From Margaritispora aquatica (Eukaryota > Ascomycota > Leotiomycetes > Helotiales > Discinellaceae), in contig VJWN01000012.1 in assembly GCA_007644065.1 (NCBI GenBank), forward strand, positions 361,758-425,757: a stretch of 64,000 nucleotides of DNA, given 5' to 3'. Positions 28,237 to 39,233 of the stretch are shown in pieces. Below the pieces are notes generated by a model. The model searched no databases. It was given only the letters and a program-made list of their open reading frames with translations, and was not told the DNA's origin. Made by a program: the position numbers and the translations under genes. Positions within the stretch are counted from its first letter, which is position 1; the number at the start of each line of letters is the position of its first letter.

Positions 28237-28535
28237 CTCGTCGGCTCCAGAATATGAGTGCTGAATTAGCCGACTGAATGGATAAGGTCGGCACCAAGCC
28301 CATAACACCCACAACACCGGGGTTATTATTATTATCTCAACAACCACGCGATCTATAAACAAGCTAATAAAGGGAATCGAAAGCTCCCATCTGTCTCTAC
28401 AGAGAGCGCCAAAGAATTAATAGTAGTTGTTTTTTTATGTATTACTTTTCTCCTAATTATCGTTACGGAGTTGGTGGTGCCGACCTGATATATAAGGTCG
28501 GCTAATTCAACCCCCCTTATTTTGGAACCGACGAG
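28237..28535. mobile_element. MITE-like element with about 60-bp terminal inverted repeats
   Basis: The first 60 bases (28237-28296) and the reverse complement of the last 61 (28475-28535) share three aligned blocks: CTCGTCGG at the tips, TGAATTAGCCGAC in the middle and AGGTCGGCACCA at the inner edge, separated by diverged bases and one indel. The total is about 299 bp with no coding capacity and an AT-rich core. The right arm also forms an internal hairpin (CCGACCT...AGGTCGG). These are the marks of a non-autonomous DNA transposon. No convincing target-site duplication is visible, so the superfamily is unassigned. Confidence 0.75.
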
Positions 28536-29010
28536 TAATGCCCCACATTCATAGACAACCCAATACAAGTAACTTTGTGCCTGAATTCTGAACGTATTAA
28601 TATTTTACTCAGTAAATGCAAATGACAATGCTTCCATACTTTCTGGACATCCATATTTGTCAATCATCCCTTGTTCTTATCCGATCAATGCTCAGTCCCT
28701 CAGCAATATATATACCCACTGATAATGAATATGTAAAAAGTACTCCGATAATGCATTTTTGAATTGGTTGGAAATTCTTGCGATATCAACCAGAATCTAA
28801 TGTGATCTAGCATTACTAAAATATGCATGATGCAACGCTGAGGGACAGCTCCAGGTCTTTTCAATAAACCCCTCCTTGAGGAGGTAGAAATTGCCATTTT
28901 CATCAAACAAACCAAGCTTCTTGGGCATCTAGGACAGATTCCGAGGAGCTGATACAAGGTTGTCAAGATTGATCACCATCGAAGGCGGAAATACAGCTGC
29001 ACAGAATGTA

Positions 29011-29124
29011 GGAATGATATTCCAGAATGTGTTAAACTGTCATGCACATTGAAATAGTATAGGATAGAACGGAGAAATGATATTTCAGAATGTGCTCAAA
29101 TGTTATACACATTGAGATAGTACA
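29011..29124 (+). repeat. Two-copy direct repeat, period about 62 bp
   Basis: GGAATGATATTCCAGAATGT at 29011 recurs in altered form at about 29072, and the match continues through CACATTGAAATAGTA against CACATTGAGATAGTA. The copies differ by scattered substitutions and a few indels, so this is an old local duplication upstream of RPL3. Confidence 0.6.
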
Positions 29125-29402
29125 GTAAAAGAAGATCCCAAGGACTTTGTTTCAAACACGTGTGATAGTTTGATAGTTGTGTCAGGTAAAGGAGGACCTG
29201 GATCTGCACGAAACTGAATTAGCAATCCACTGCCCTTTTTTTTTTCGCGCGCTTGTGGGATAAGGCATTCTTATCATCATGTGACTAGGCAAACACTCGC
29301 TTGCTAGCTCCGCACAGAAACTGCAGCCAAAACTGCAAATATCATGAACTTTTTCGCTTCCACAACACGACAACTTCGACAACCACATCACCAACCGCAA
29401 CG

Positions 29403-30809
29403 ATGTCTCACAGAAAGGTATATCAATCACACTCATTCATGAATACAAGCTGATTCCCCAAACGTTTGAGGCTCCACGCCATGGTTCTTTAGCGTTTTTG
29501 CCGCGAAAGCGCGCAGCTCGTCACCGTGGAAAGGTCAAGTCGTAAGTATCAGATTTTATAGACAAATTTTCAGCCAGAAGGATTTTGGACAAGCAATTTG
29601 CTAACCACAAGTGTGTCTCCAGGTTCCCTAAGGATGACCCCAAGAAGCCAGTCCACCTTACTGCCACCATGGGCTACAAGGCCGGTATGACCACCATTGT
29701 CCGCGATCTCGACCGCCCAGGTGCGAAGTCACACAAGAAGGAGGTTGTTGAGGCTGTTACTGTCATTGAGACACCACCGGTACGAACAATGCAGCCCGCT
29801 TGGCTTTGTGCCAATGGCTAACATCTTTTATAGGTGATCGTTGTTGGTCTTGTTGGTTATATCGAGACTCCCCGTGGATTGCGCTCCCTTACCACCGTCT
29901 GGGCTGAGCATCTCTCGGATGAGCTCAAGCGCCGATTCTACAAGAACTGGTACAAGTCTAAGAAGAAGGCTTTCACCAAGTATGCCAAGAAGCACTCCGA
30001 GTCTGGATCCCCAGTTCTCCGTGAGCTTGAGCGCATCAAGAAGTACTGCACCGTCATCCGTGTCCTCGCCCATACCCAAATCCGCAAGACGCCACTCAAG
30101 CAGAAGAAGGCCCATTTGATGGAGATCCAAGTCAACGGAGGTAGCATTGCCGACAAAGTTGAGTTCGCCAACGGTCTTTTCGAGAAGCCAGTTGAGATCA
30201 GCTCCATCTTCGAGCAGGATGAGATGATTGATGTTATCGCTGTTACCAAGGGTCACGGTTTCTCCGGTGTTACCAGCAGATGGGGAACCAAGAAGCTTCC
30301 GAGAAAGACTCACAAGGGTCTCCGCAAGGTCGCTTGTATTGGTGCATGGCATCCTTCCCACGTCCAATGGACTGTTGCCCGTGCCGGTCAAGATGGATAT
30401 CACCACCGTACCTCGGTCAACCACAAGGTTTACCGTATCGGAAAGGGTGAGGATGAGGGTAACGCTTCCACCGATTTCGATGTCTCCAAGAAGCAAATCA
30501 CCCCGTAAGTTTACTCTTGTCTACGTGAAGATATTCAAAGCTAACTTATATAGTATGGGTGGCTTTGTCCGATATGGTGAGGTCAAGAACGACTTCATCA
30601 TCGTCAAGGGTTCCGTTCCAGGTGTTAAGAAGCGTGTCATGACTCTCCGCAAGTCCATGTTCGTCCACACCTCGAGAAAGGCCTTGGAGAAGGTCGACCT
30701 CAAGTGGATCGATACCTCCTCCAAGTTCGGTCACGGTGCCTACCAGACTCCAGCCGAGAAGCACCAATTCTTGGGTACTCTCAAGAAGGACATCCAACAG
30801 AGCTCTTAG
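29403..30809 (+). CDS. RPL3: 60S ribosomal protein L3 (uL3)
   Basis: Large-subunit protein near the peptidyl transferase centre. Exons: 29403-29417, then 29471-29541 (start uncertain), 29623-29779, 29834-30504 and 30554-30809, giving about 389 residues. Highly conserved words are seen throughout: [59 protein letters not shown], and the [25 protein letters not shown] region containing the modified-His site. Exon 1 encodes only MSHRK. The family continues directly with (F/Y)EAPRHG, and those codons are present from 29465, but the bases before them are ACG, not AG. The first usable AG (29469-29470) would delete Phe-Glu while keeping frame, and an AG at 29449 would make a 32-nt intron and add five residues. 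Confidence 0.95.
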
Positions 30810-31237
30810 ATACTTTGAGTTTTTGTGCGCTTTTCTTTTTGGGATTCTTCACATGGTGTATGGGGGAATAATCGCATGTTACGTGCTCTTGCTTTCGGGC
30901 TGTGACTGATGAAGGTTACCATCGTCTGGGCATGGGGTAGATAGCAATTCTATGATCGATGAAGACACGACCAAAAAATTCAATTGATCTGTATAATACG
31001 TGAAATTATTACTTCCATTCCGTCTATTCTGTGATTGCTTGCTTGCTATATTTCTCTTATTATTTTTCTATGTAAGTTGAATCTTGAAATTCCTGGCTTC
31101 TGACACTCAACAACGTCATTCCTGATTTTCCTCCATACAAAAGCACGTCCCACCATCTCACAGCTCCAATCGCAACTAGAATCCAACCCCGCCAAAAACA
31201 ACTTTCTGTAGCACCTCCATCTCCTTCCAGAACTGAT
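30810..31237. other. Short intergenic region after RPL3
   Basis: This 428-bp spacer holds the 3' flank of RPL3 and the upstream region of the next frame. It is T-rich near 30825-30840 and 31048-31070. No gene or repeat is seen. Confidence 0.5.
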
Positions 31238-31543
31238 ATGGGAGCCGTCCTCGCCTGCATCGTAGCAACCGGTCATTCAGTCAACAAGTCTCGCGACAAG
31301 AAGAAGAAGCAGAAAGCCGCCCTAGCAGCAACAGGAGAGCAAAACGAAAACAGCTCCAAGCTCCACGATCACGAACAACCGCCACCATTAGCCTCCACGT
31401 CACTGCAGCAAGAAGCCCACCAGGGCCTGCGAGACGAGCATTTGGCTACTGTGTCTCCGCCTACTGTCGAAGGCGCCGCGATTGGAACAGGACAGGCTAC
31501 TACCAAGCCCGTGGCGACAGAGGCACCGCTTCCTACTGCGTGA
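31238..31543 (+). CDS. Possible small lipid-anchored protein, or 5' exon of the next gene
   Basis: An open frame of 101 codons begins MGAVLACIV, which fits an N-myristoylation signal (Gly2) plus a nearby palmitoylatable Cys. A Lys-rich stretch (SRDKKKKQK) and a Ser/Thr/Pro/Gln-rich tail follow. I do not recognise it as a named family. It stops at 31541-31543, and a GTGAGC at 31540 could be a splice donor. Joining to an AG at 31639-31640 would connect it in frame to the downstream protein through QSWAERFFSG. The CT-rich sequence at 31550-31590 could instead be the core promoter of a separate downstream gene. Both models are open. Confidence 0.35.
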   Translation: MGAVLACIVATGHSVNKSRDKKKKQKAALAATGEQNENSSKLHDHEQPPPLASTSLQQEAHQGLRDEHLATVSPPTVEGAAIGTGQATTKPVATEAPLPTA

Positions 31544-31695
31544 GCAGATCTATTTCTTACTCTTACTCTTTCTCTGTTGTTCCTCTTACGCGACAGGAGA
31601 AGCGGTCGTTAGTGGGATACACTCGGCAGATTTTCGAGAGACAGAGCTGGGCTGAGCGGTTCTTCTCAGGCAGCAGTAGCAATACAGGAGGCGAA

Positions 31696-32280
31696 ATGGC
31701 GTCAGATGAGGACTATGCTTCGTTCTTGGAGAGAGCGAACCAGGACCCAAGCTCGGGCGTGAGTGAGGCGCAGAGTGGGAAGATGGAGTTTGTGGCTACG
31801 CAAAAGGGGGTCGAGGTGCCGAAGTGCATTGTTGATATGGTGGGTGGTGAGGGAGCTTGGTATACGAGTGATGCGGATGAGAAGTTCGTGGGTGTTGCGT
31901 TGAAGTATGATGGGAAGGGATTGCCTACTGAGGGTATGTATTCATGCAATCTCATCTTCTCTCTTGAATTTCACTTCTGCTGCTTCATTTCTCATGTTAT
32001 TGTCCCTTTCATAGACGGTGCTAACGCAAGAACAGAAATCTTCGCAAAGACCATCTCACACCCGTCACCCAAGCAGGCTGAAATCAAGATTCTGGACGTA
32101 GGCGAGTGGGATACGCAGGGCGAGTATAAGGATGTGGTCAACGTGGTCAGGGAAGCAGGGAAGGGAGCCGATGTAAGAGTGTACAGGGTGAAGAAGGATG
32201 GGACGAGGGCAGAGTACTGGGTTGTTACCGTCGAGGGAGGGAAGCTGGTCGGCGCAAAGGTTTTGGCTGTTGAGAGCTAG
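31696..32280 (+). CDS. Conserved fungal protein of about 160 residues, unknown function
   Basis: Two exons, 31696-31933 and 32036-32280, give about 160 residues beginning MASDEDYASFLERANQD. This start resembles a small, widely conserved ascomycete protein that I recall only as hypothetical. The C-terminal half contains ILDVGEWDTQGEYKDVVNVV and ends VGAKVLAVES. There is no signal peptide or membrane segment, and the protein is acidic and probably cytosolic. The frame is open upstream to about 31540, so a longer form fused to the preceding frame is possible. The intron (102 nt) has GTATGT, a GCTAAC branch near 32020 and an ACAG acceptor. Confidence 0.6.
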   Translation: MASDEDYASFLERANQDPSSGVSEAQSGKMEFVATQKGVEVPKCIVDMVGGEGAWYTSDADEKFVGVALKYDGKGLPTEGMYSCNLIFSLEFHFCCFISHVIVPFIDGANARTEIFAKTISHPSPKQAEIKILDVGEWDTQGEYKDVVNVVREAGKGADVRVYRVKKDGTRAEYWVVTVEGGKLVGAKVLAVES

Positions 32281-35200
32281 ATTGGTGAAAGAGAATGGCG
32301 GATGGACGAGAGTGCGAGGTTTCTCTGGCAGCTTACGATGACCTTTTAATGCATGTAATACTTCAAATTGTAGTAAAGAGCCTTGTATGTGTGAAAAGAA
32401 CTAGCCATCTTGCTATTTCATAATTCTATTCAATATATGCCAGACTAGGTCTCTTCGTGGTACAAGGGGTTGAAATCCTCTACTTTATGTAAAACCAGAT
32501 CTGGAATTACCTTTCTATGTATGGGTCCTCTGAAGTATACTATGTCCCAAATAGCTCCATAATTACAATATAGTACACTCAACTTGACTGAGAGCGTGAA
32601 CTCGATGCTTGTCTCAACAGATACAACGATCTTATTAAGGTCGTTCGAATAAACAGTCAGCACTTTCTCTTGGAGTTACCTGAGCTCTTGCGTCTTCACG
32701 TAAGATATTTCTCCATCTCGTCATGTCCCCTAAATTACAGCATCTATGAGAGATTCAAAATGGCCTTATCCAAGGTTATGCACTTGTTGGATTCCAAGTT
32801 CATCTGATATCGTGGGGTGCAGTGCGAGAATATATTTATTCTGGACAAATATCAAGTTGGTTTCGTGGAGGTGTGCAGAGGTGAGAAGTGTACGCATTGT
32901 CGAAGTAACAGGAAGAGCAGTGCGTCTACTGAAAGAATAGTCTAAGTAACTTTGTAGATCTAATTCTAATCTGTAATCTAATCAGCATTCAAGCTAGATC
33001 TCAAGTTAAGGGTGTATCTTCACTGATGAGATATATGCCGTGAATAAAAAGTCATGTGGCTGCTGGTCCTATAAAGAGTGTCGTATACCCTCCCATTCAA
33101 AGTAGGCTACACAGCATGGTAGCTGGTTTACATCAGGGACTGTTTAAATTCTAGAGACCTAGGTAGGAAATAACAGGAAGTCAGCGTGTGTTTCTTTAAG
33201 GTACGATGTTGGTATGGGAAGTCTTGAGGCGTTATAATAGTTTCTGCATGTCATGATGTGACTTCTGACACGTTTGAACGACTGCCGCCTGTGAGGCATT
33301 TGTACAGCACTAGAAACTGCCAGGTTTCGCTTAGATGCTTAGACATCTGTGAAATTTGAGTTGTGAGTTTCGACGACGTGAGGATATGACGCAACCAGAT
33401 AATCGTTCGCAGCTCAAAATGTGAGTTTAGTAAACACTAAGTGTCTAAGTGCTATAGTTGCTTTACGATTTGAGAGATGCTGGACCGACCGGTTTTACAA
33501 AATTTCACGGCAATAGTTAGAAAGAGAACTGTGAATCGAAACTTCGTGAATTATCAAAACCTTAATAGGCACAGCTTATGAGGAGATGACAAGCAGTGAT
33601 AGAGAAGCTTAGTCTCAATAAGTTAAGGCTTAACTGCGGATTCCTTTGAGGTGAAGTCAGTTCTTGAGACAGGAACATGTTGTTTGGTATATTCTGGATT
33701 CCTATCAATTGTAATGTATACATATAGATTGTAACATAATCGATTTGACAATTGAGTACTCAAGCCAAGTCTATTCTAAAAGCAACAACATTGTACAGCA
33801 AAGTAGAACCTGATCCTCGTATTCTTGAGTGAAACCTTGTAATGTCCTTGCGAAAGTGACAACTGATAGGAAAATAAATCAAGCTAGAGTAGATGTGAAG
33901 AAAATTTGCAGTTGTTAAACAGTATCTACCCATGATGCAGCTATCCTAAGTAAGCTGAGGAATGTGTTCAGAATAAACCTGCGCCTGCATCTAACACGCT
34001 CAGCTGCGTACAGGATATTCCAGAAAACAAGCTCTTATTGACCAAGGGAAATTCCCAGGTCGGACATAGTGCACCACAGGCCTTCCTTTCAGCCCACTTA
34101 TGATCTGGTGTAACTCGAGAATTCATGGGTGCCACGAGGGAGCATCAACGTCAGCCTTCAACTCCTACAAGATTGATTTATATCTTGCTGCCCCAAAGGC
34201 CATCTCAGATGCCCTTCCACAAAGGAGGACTCCAGCCATCAGAATGTAACACCCAGTGAATATTCTCCGAACCAGACATCCATCGGCGCTTCCAGAACCT
34301 GTTCTCACTTGAGACCCCATTAGCCAACACATGAAGTGCAAAACGAGATAATAAGACAATAAACTCCACAACCAACGAGAAACAGGGTCTTGAGATGATG
34401 ATGTTCCGCACGAGAGCACATTTAAAAGGAGGTGAACTGGTGAAATGATATGTATCCTCTGAAGTTCTTGATTCTGATAAGGATCAGAATTCTCCGATTG
34501 CTTCTTGACTCAGAACAATCTTCAAAAGTTCCTTTTGATGGCTGGGCTGACCAGATGTTGAGGAATTCCAGGGCTAATTGCAGGCAACGAGATGTCGGAT
34601 TCTCAAATTCCTAAGACAATGTATCTTACTTTCAATGAACCAACGGGGTTGGGCGCAGTTGAGCTGGTAATTGAAGTCTTACGTCGCGCATATAGTTTGT
34701 TTAACTCACTGTCTGATGCATTCTTAGAGCTTGGAGGTTGGCCTTTGAATGGTATAAAAGTCGGGATATTCCGAGACGGTTTATCATCGTGTTATGTCGC
34801 GCTTGGCTGTACTGCAACTTTACTGCTTTCTGTTCCAATTCAACTTGGTTGATTCTACCTCATGTTTCGCTGGGGAAACATATCCAACCGGTATTCCGTA
34901 TTATACCGATTACCAAACCCACGACTGTGATCTGCAACCCCGGCTCTGCCGTTCAGAAATCATGTGATCTTCAAAACGTGAGGCGAAGTAACACGCGCCA
35001 TGAGGTTGCTCAGCTGTTTTCCACCCCCTGAGCAAAGTGGGTGAGAACGGTGATGCAGGCTTTCCAAGTAAAAGATCCAAGCACACGGAGGGTAAAAGAT
35101 CAACAAGGGCAAGGAAGATTTTCCAATGTGGATCCGATCTTGGCGCTTGAAGATCGAGCGAGAAGACAATGCCATTGGCTAATCATGGTAAACCTTGCAT

Positions 35201-36052
35201 TTGTACTCCTGAACGAATCTTGGCCCTGTGGATGTTCCTGCATTATTATTTGAGCAGCCTGTCTGTGATCAGCTTTGATTCCCTTGTATAAAATCTTGGC
35301 GCTGAACTTCCGAACCTCTGAACCTCTCTTGACTATGAAAAATACCCGTATTGGTAATTGGCAATTCTTCGGCGTCTTGCTCTCCTTAGTGGGAGTCTGA
35401 GGGGCATCAGATCAAGTCATCTATAATGTATCCGTACCATAAAACGTTGTATCTGCTCAGACTTCCGCAGATCCCCTGCGGATAGATTAAATGCCGTCAT
35501 TACCCGACAGACTGCCGAGTTTTTTAAGCAAGGCATGCTAGGCGAAGCATTCTGGAATTATGGAATTATGGAATTATGATTGGGAGCAAGGTGTGTCGGT
35601 GTTCAAGTAAAAATAGCAATTCCAAGTTCGAATCTTCACCACATAGGGTGCATGCCACATGCCGGATCCAGCTCGGTAGATACGGTACGGATACAAATCA
35701 GAGAAACAAGATAATCATAATCCATGAATTGAAGCTTATGACGATTTCGTAAGCTTAAAATTCGCAGACTACCAGAATACCAGAATACCCCATTGTGATA
35801 CTCTTATTCTCGTTCATACCCTTGCCATGGTAAGCAGTGCATTGGCCAGAAGAAAAGAAAAAGTATCTAAGACAGTCCCTTTTGTACCAATCTATTAATG
35901 AACCTCGCCACCTTATGCTGAGGGTGTTGGCCTGCATCTCGTAGGTACCTTATCGTATCGTACACTGCACCGTTATTCGCCCCTGGACTAACAAACTCCG
36001 TCCTCTTGACCATTGTATGAGGATGAGTTCACGGTCGCCCCGAGCATCTTCG

Positions 36053-36068
36053 TAAGGTACCTTAGCTT
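36053..36068. promoter_or_regulatory. Palindromic motif AAGGTACCTT, copy 1
   Basis: TAAGGTACCTTAGCTT, containing the palindrome AAGGTACCTT, about 1 kb upstream of KRE6. The identical 16-mer occurs at 55654-55669 between two divergent genes, and a partial form (GGTACCTTA) lies at about 35944. A factor-binding site is an inference from recurrence only. Confidence 0.3.
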
Positions 36069-36341
36069 TGCAGCAATTCCTGGCGCAAATCAAGTGAAGT
36101 CTCCTGTGCAACTAATTCCTGGGTACATTTTCTGTACTCATGTAGTTCCGTTCCCACCTGGTAATTCATAAACCTACCCCATTGACTATGCCTACCTAGG
36201 CAGTTCTTGCTGTAGTAGCTAGGAAGTTTCTTCTAGTGGTTCTATTCGCACAGCAACTACAACTGCAACTTGATCGTGACCGTGATCTTGATCTTGATCT
36301 TTCCCCATTCCAGATCAACAACATCTTGTCGGCCTCCAAAC

Positions 36342-36378
36342 ATTCAATTCAATTCAATTCAATTCAATTCAGTTCAAT
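36342..36378. repeat. ATTCA microsatellite
   Basis: Pentanucleotide run of ATTCA/CAATT units, six full copies and one variant, in the presumed KRE6 leader. A (CA)n tract of about nine units follows at 36421-36438. Confidence 0.8.
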
Positions 36379-37073
36379 TTGGTCAACAATTTCATGCCGA
36401 ACACGCAAATATCCCATCTGCACACACACACACACACATACAGCCTGTATGTACGCCGTCCTGTAAGATTGTCAATCGTGTGTGCAGCTGCAGCAGTGGT
36501 GGCATTGTGGGCGACTCTTACCCCTGTTCCCAGCCAAATTCGCCTAGGAAAAGCCCAATCTTCCAGGTTATCTGCATCCCATCAAGATTCGATTTGGTGG
36601 TCTTGCCTGCTTGCTCTCCTCGATTGTTCTTCGTTTTCAAGACTTTCTGCTGTTCGATCAAGGTCTCCAGCTTTGCCAACTTTCTAGCGTTTTCACGTAC
36701 CGACACTCCTTCAGCACTCGAGTGTACAGACTCGACACATTCATTTCTTCCTACCATTGATACCCTCGTTGCACGACCCTGCGTTTCCTTTTGGATATTC
36801 TGCCCCCTGTTCCAAAGTTGATTTCGAAAGCACAACTCGAAGGCGAACAAGTCACCAATTCTTGAACCATTCACAACGACCAAATAAACAAAGCTCACAA
36901 TTACCATAAGGCACACAAGTCACGACCTTTCGATAACGCTGCTCAATTTTCAATCTGTATTGGTGTAGCTCCACGGGAATTGGTAGCGAAATTCGCAGTC
37001 AACACATCTCCTTTGCTGGCAGATGAGAGCGAACCTTGAACATTAATTCTTGCGCTATCTCCCTTGATTAGCA

Positions 37074-39233
37074 ATGGCAGAGGGATTAAAGCCAACTCGG
37101 CAGAAACTGCTTATAAGGGTGAATTCTGGGGAGGATATACTTGGAAGTATGCATTCTGATGGCTCGATCCCAACTCCAATAACCCCCGGAACTCCTGGCT
37201 TGACAAGACAGCTATTACCGCAAAGGCCAGCTGTGGGAGGACAGCCATCAAAGAATCCATTCATGTCGCCGCAATCCTCAGGGTTAGCTATGGAGTCTAC
37301 AGATTCTCTCCTTTTACCACCATCCAGGTCTAGAGGACCTCGAATCTATCAGGATATCCCATCTGCAGATTCGTCTAGAGCACCATCACGAGCGCCATCG
37401 GCAATGTCGTCGCGGAGGACGAGTTGGAGCTCTCATATGGGAAGTAGGGAAAGCTTGAATGGTCCTTTTGCCTCCCCGTTCGATGATTCGAGGTCACCCT
37501 CGAGAGCTGGTAGTGACGAGGACCTCGTGAACACGCAGACAGTATCGGAGAAGTACAACATAATGCCTTCGGCAGGCCTGTTGCTCTTTCCAGAAGATGT
37601 GGAAAAGGATGATTATCTTCACAACCCAGATCCGAGTGACAACGACAGGGAGAAATGTGATATTTGGAATAAGAGAGGAATGGCAAACATGGGAGGTTTG
37701 ATTCTGATCACAGTGGGCATATTGGTTTTGTTTGTTGGCTATCCTGCGTTGTAAGTGCTTTCCATAGCAATCATGGAGTTGTGCTAAATGCGTATAGAAC
37801 TTTCGGGCGACAAATTGTGGGAACACCAACTTCGACATGCGCTACCAACCCAGATTGTCTTTCAGATTCTATGCCATTGCTCAAGAACCAGAGAGTCGGA
37901 CTAGTTGACCCTGATACGCCCAAAACTGCCTACACCAAGACATCAAATGACGGAGAGAAGCTCAAGCTCGTCGTAAGTAATGCATAAGACTTCTTTTAAG
38001 TTCGAGGCTAAATCCCATAGTTTTCCGACGAATTCAACACAGATGGAAGGACATTCTATCCAGGAGACGATCCATATTTTACTGCCGTGGATATCTGGTA
38101 TGGTGTGACACAAGATCTTGAATGGTATGATCCGGATGCGGTTACAACCGCGAATGGAACTCTCAACCTCAAATTCGATGCTTTCCAAAACCACAACTTA
38201 AATTACCGATCTGGGATGGTCCAGTCCTGGAACCAACTGTGCTTCAAAGGAGGAAGATTAGAGGCCAGTATTTCGCTACCAGGACGTGGGGATATTCAAG
38301 GTTTCTGGCCTGGTTTTTGGGCAATGGGCAATCTTGGAAGACCTGGCTATCCTGCAACCACGGACGGTCTTTGGCCTTACAGCTATCACGATAAATGCGA
38401 TGCGGGTATCACTGCAAATCAGAGTTCGCCTGATGGGTTAAGTCTCCTCCCAGGCATGCGTCTGCCAGCGTGTACCTGTAAAAATCAGGACCATCCTTCT
38501 GCTGGTATCTCTCGTTCAGCTCCTGAAATCGATGTGTTGGAAGCTAGTAGTGGTTTTATGGGCCCAGGTGAATATGACGGTGCTACGGGTACTGCATCTC
38601 AATCTCTTCAAATCGCGCCATTCGACATATGGTATCAACCAGATTATAATTATTTGGAAATCTACGATCATCAAACCACTGGTATGAACGTGTACCGTGG
38701 TGGACCTTACCAAGAAGCCCTATCGGGTGTCACATGGCTCAATAACGAGTGGTACGATGGCAAAGCATATCAAACTTATGGGTTCGAGTACAAACCTGGA
38801 TCTCAGGGCGATGTTAGCTGGTTTGTTGGGGACAAATACACATTCAAAGTAGACCATCGCTCCCTGCGGCCCAACGGAAATATTGGTCAGAGAACGATTC
38901 CCCAAGAGCCACTATCAATCATCATGAATTTTGGCATGTCAAACAGTTTCGCTACCGTCTTCTTGGCAAACTTGTTGGAATTGATGCCAGCTACAATGCG
39001 GTTCGATTATGTTCGAATTTACCAGAAAGAAGGAGAAGAAACGATGACTTGCGATCCTGAGGGATATCCAACTACTGATTATATCAAAAAGCATCCTGAG
39101 CCTTGTAAGTTTAGAAGCCGTATTTACAAGACCACCACTGACCATTCCAGACAACAATCAAAATTTGACTCTCTGGAGTGCTACGAATTACACATGGCCT
39201 AAAAACACTCTTGTTGATGGATGCAGTGCCTAG
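37074..39233 (+). CDS. KRE6: KRE6/SKN1 family beta-1,6-glucan synthesis protein (GH16)
   Basis: Type II membrane protein needed for cell-wall beta-1,6-glucan. Four exons: 37074-37750, 37798-37972, 38021-39104 and 39151-39233, about 672 residues. The N-terminal 215 residues are Ser/Pro-rich and cytosolic. One membrane anchor follows (GGLILITVGILVLFVGYPAL), then a lumenal GH16-type domain opening with FSDEFNTDGRTFYPGDDPYF. The E-x-D-x-x-E catalytic-type motif is present (APEIDVLEAS, near residue 450), as is the family-typical RFDYVRIYQ. The C-terminus, carried on the last exon after YNNQNLTLW, is Cys-containing and short. KRE6 and SKN1 cannot be told apart from one copy. The start is the first ATG after a long leader containing microsatellites. 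Confidence 0.92.

Larger units (their letters stand above)
25481..29402. other. Repeat-bearing intergenic region between SSN6 and RPL3
   Basis: About 3.9 kb with no supported gene. It contains a degenerate minisatellite (26161-26600), a T8-G11 homopolymer junction (27047-27065), a MITE (28237-28535) and a 62-bp direct duplication (29011-29124), listed separately. The right end is the RPL3 promoter. Base composition is AT-rich compared with the genes. Confidence 0.5.
32281..37073. other. Gene-free stretch ahead of KRE6
   Basis: About 4.8 kb with only short, featureless frames. Visible items include three tandem GGAATTAT units near 35554-35578, a small palindrome CCGCAGATCCCCTGCGG near 35466-35482, the 16-mer TAAGGTACCTTAGCTT at 36053-36068, and microsatellites at 36342-36378 and 36421-36438. 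The last 800 bases are probably promoter and leader of KRE6. No RNA gene or transposase was recognised. Confidence 0.45.

Noticed and set aside
29828..30496. Open frame of 222 codons on the minus strand
   Set aside because: Antisense shadow of the RPL3 fourth exon, caused by strong codon bias.
35625..35635. AGTTCGAATCT resembling a tRNA B box
   Set aside because: The T stem would have only three of five pairs and no A box or acceptor stem could be placed upstream.
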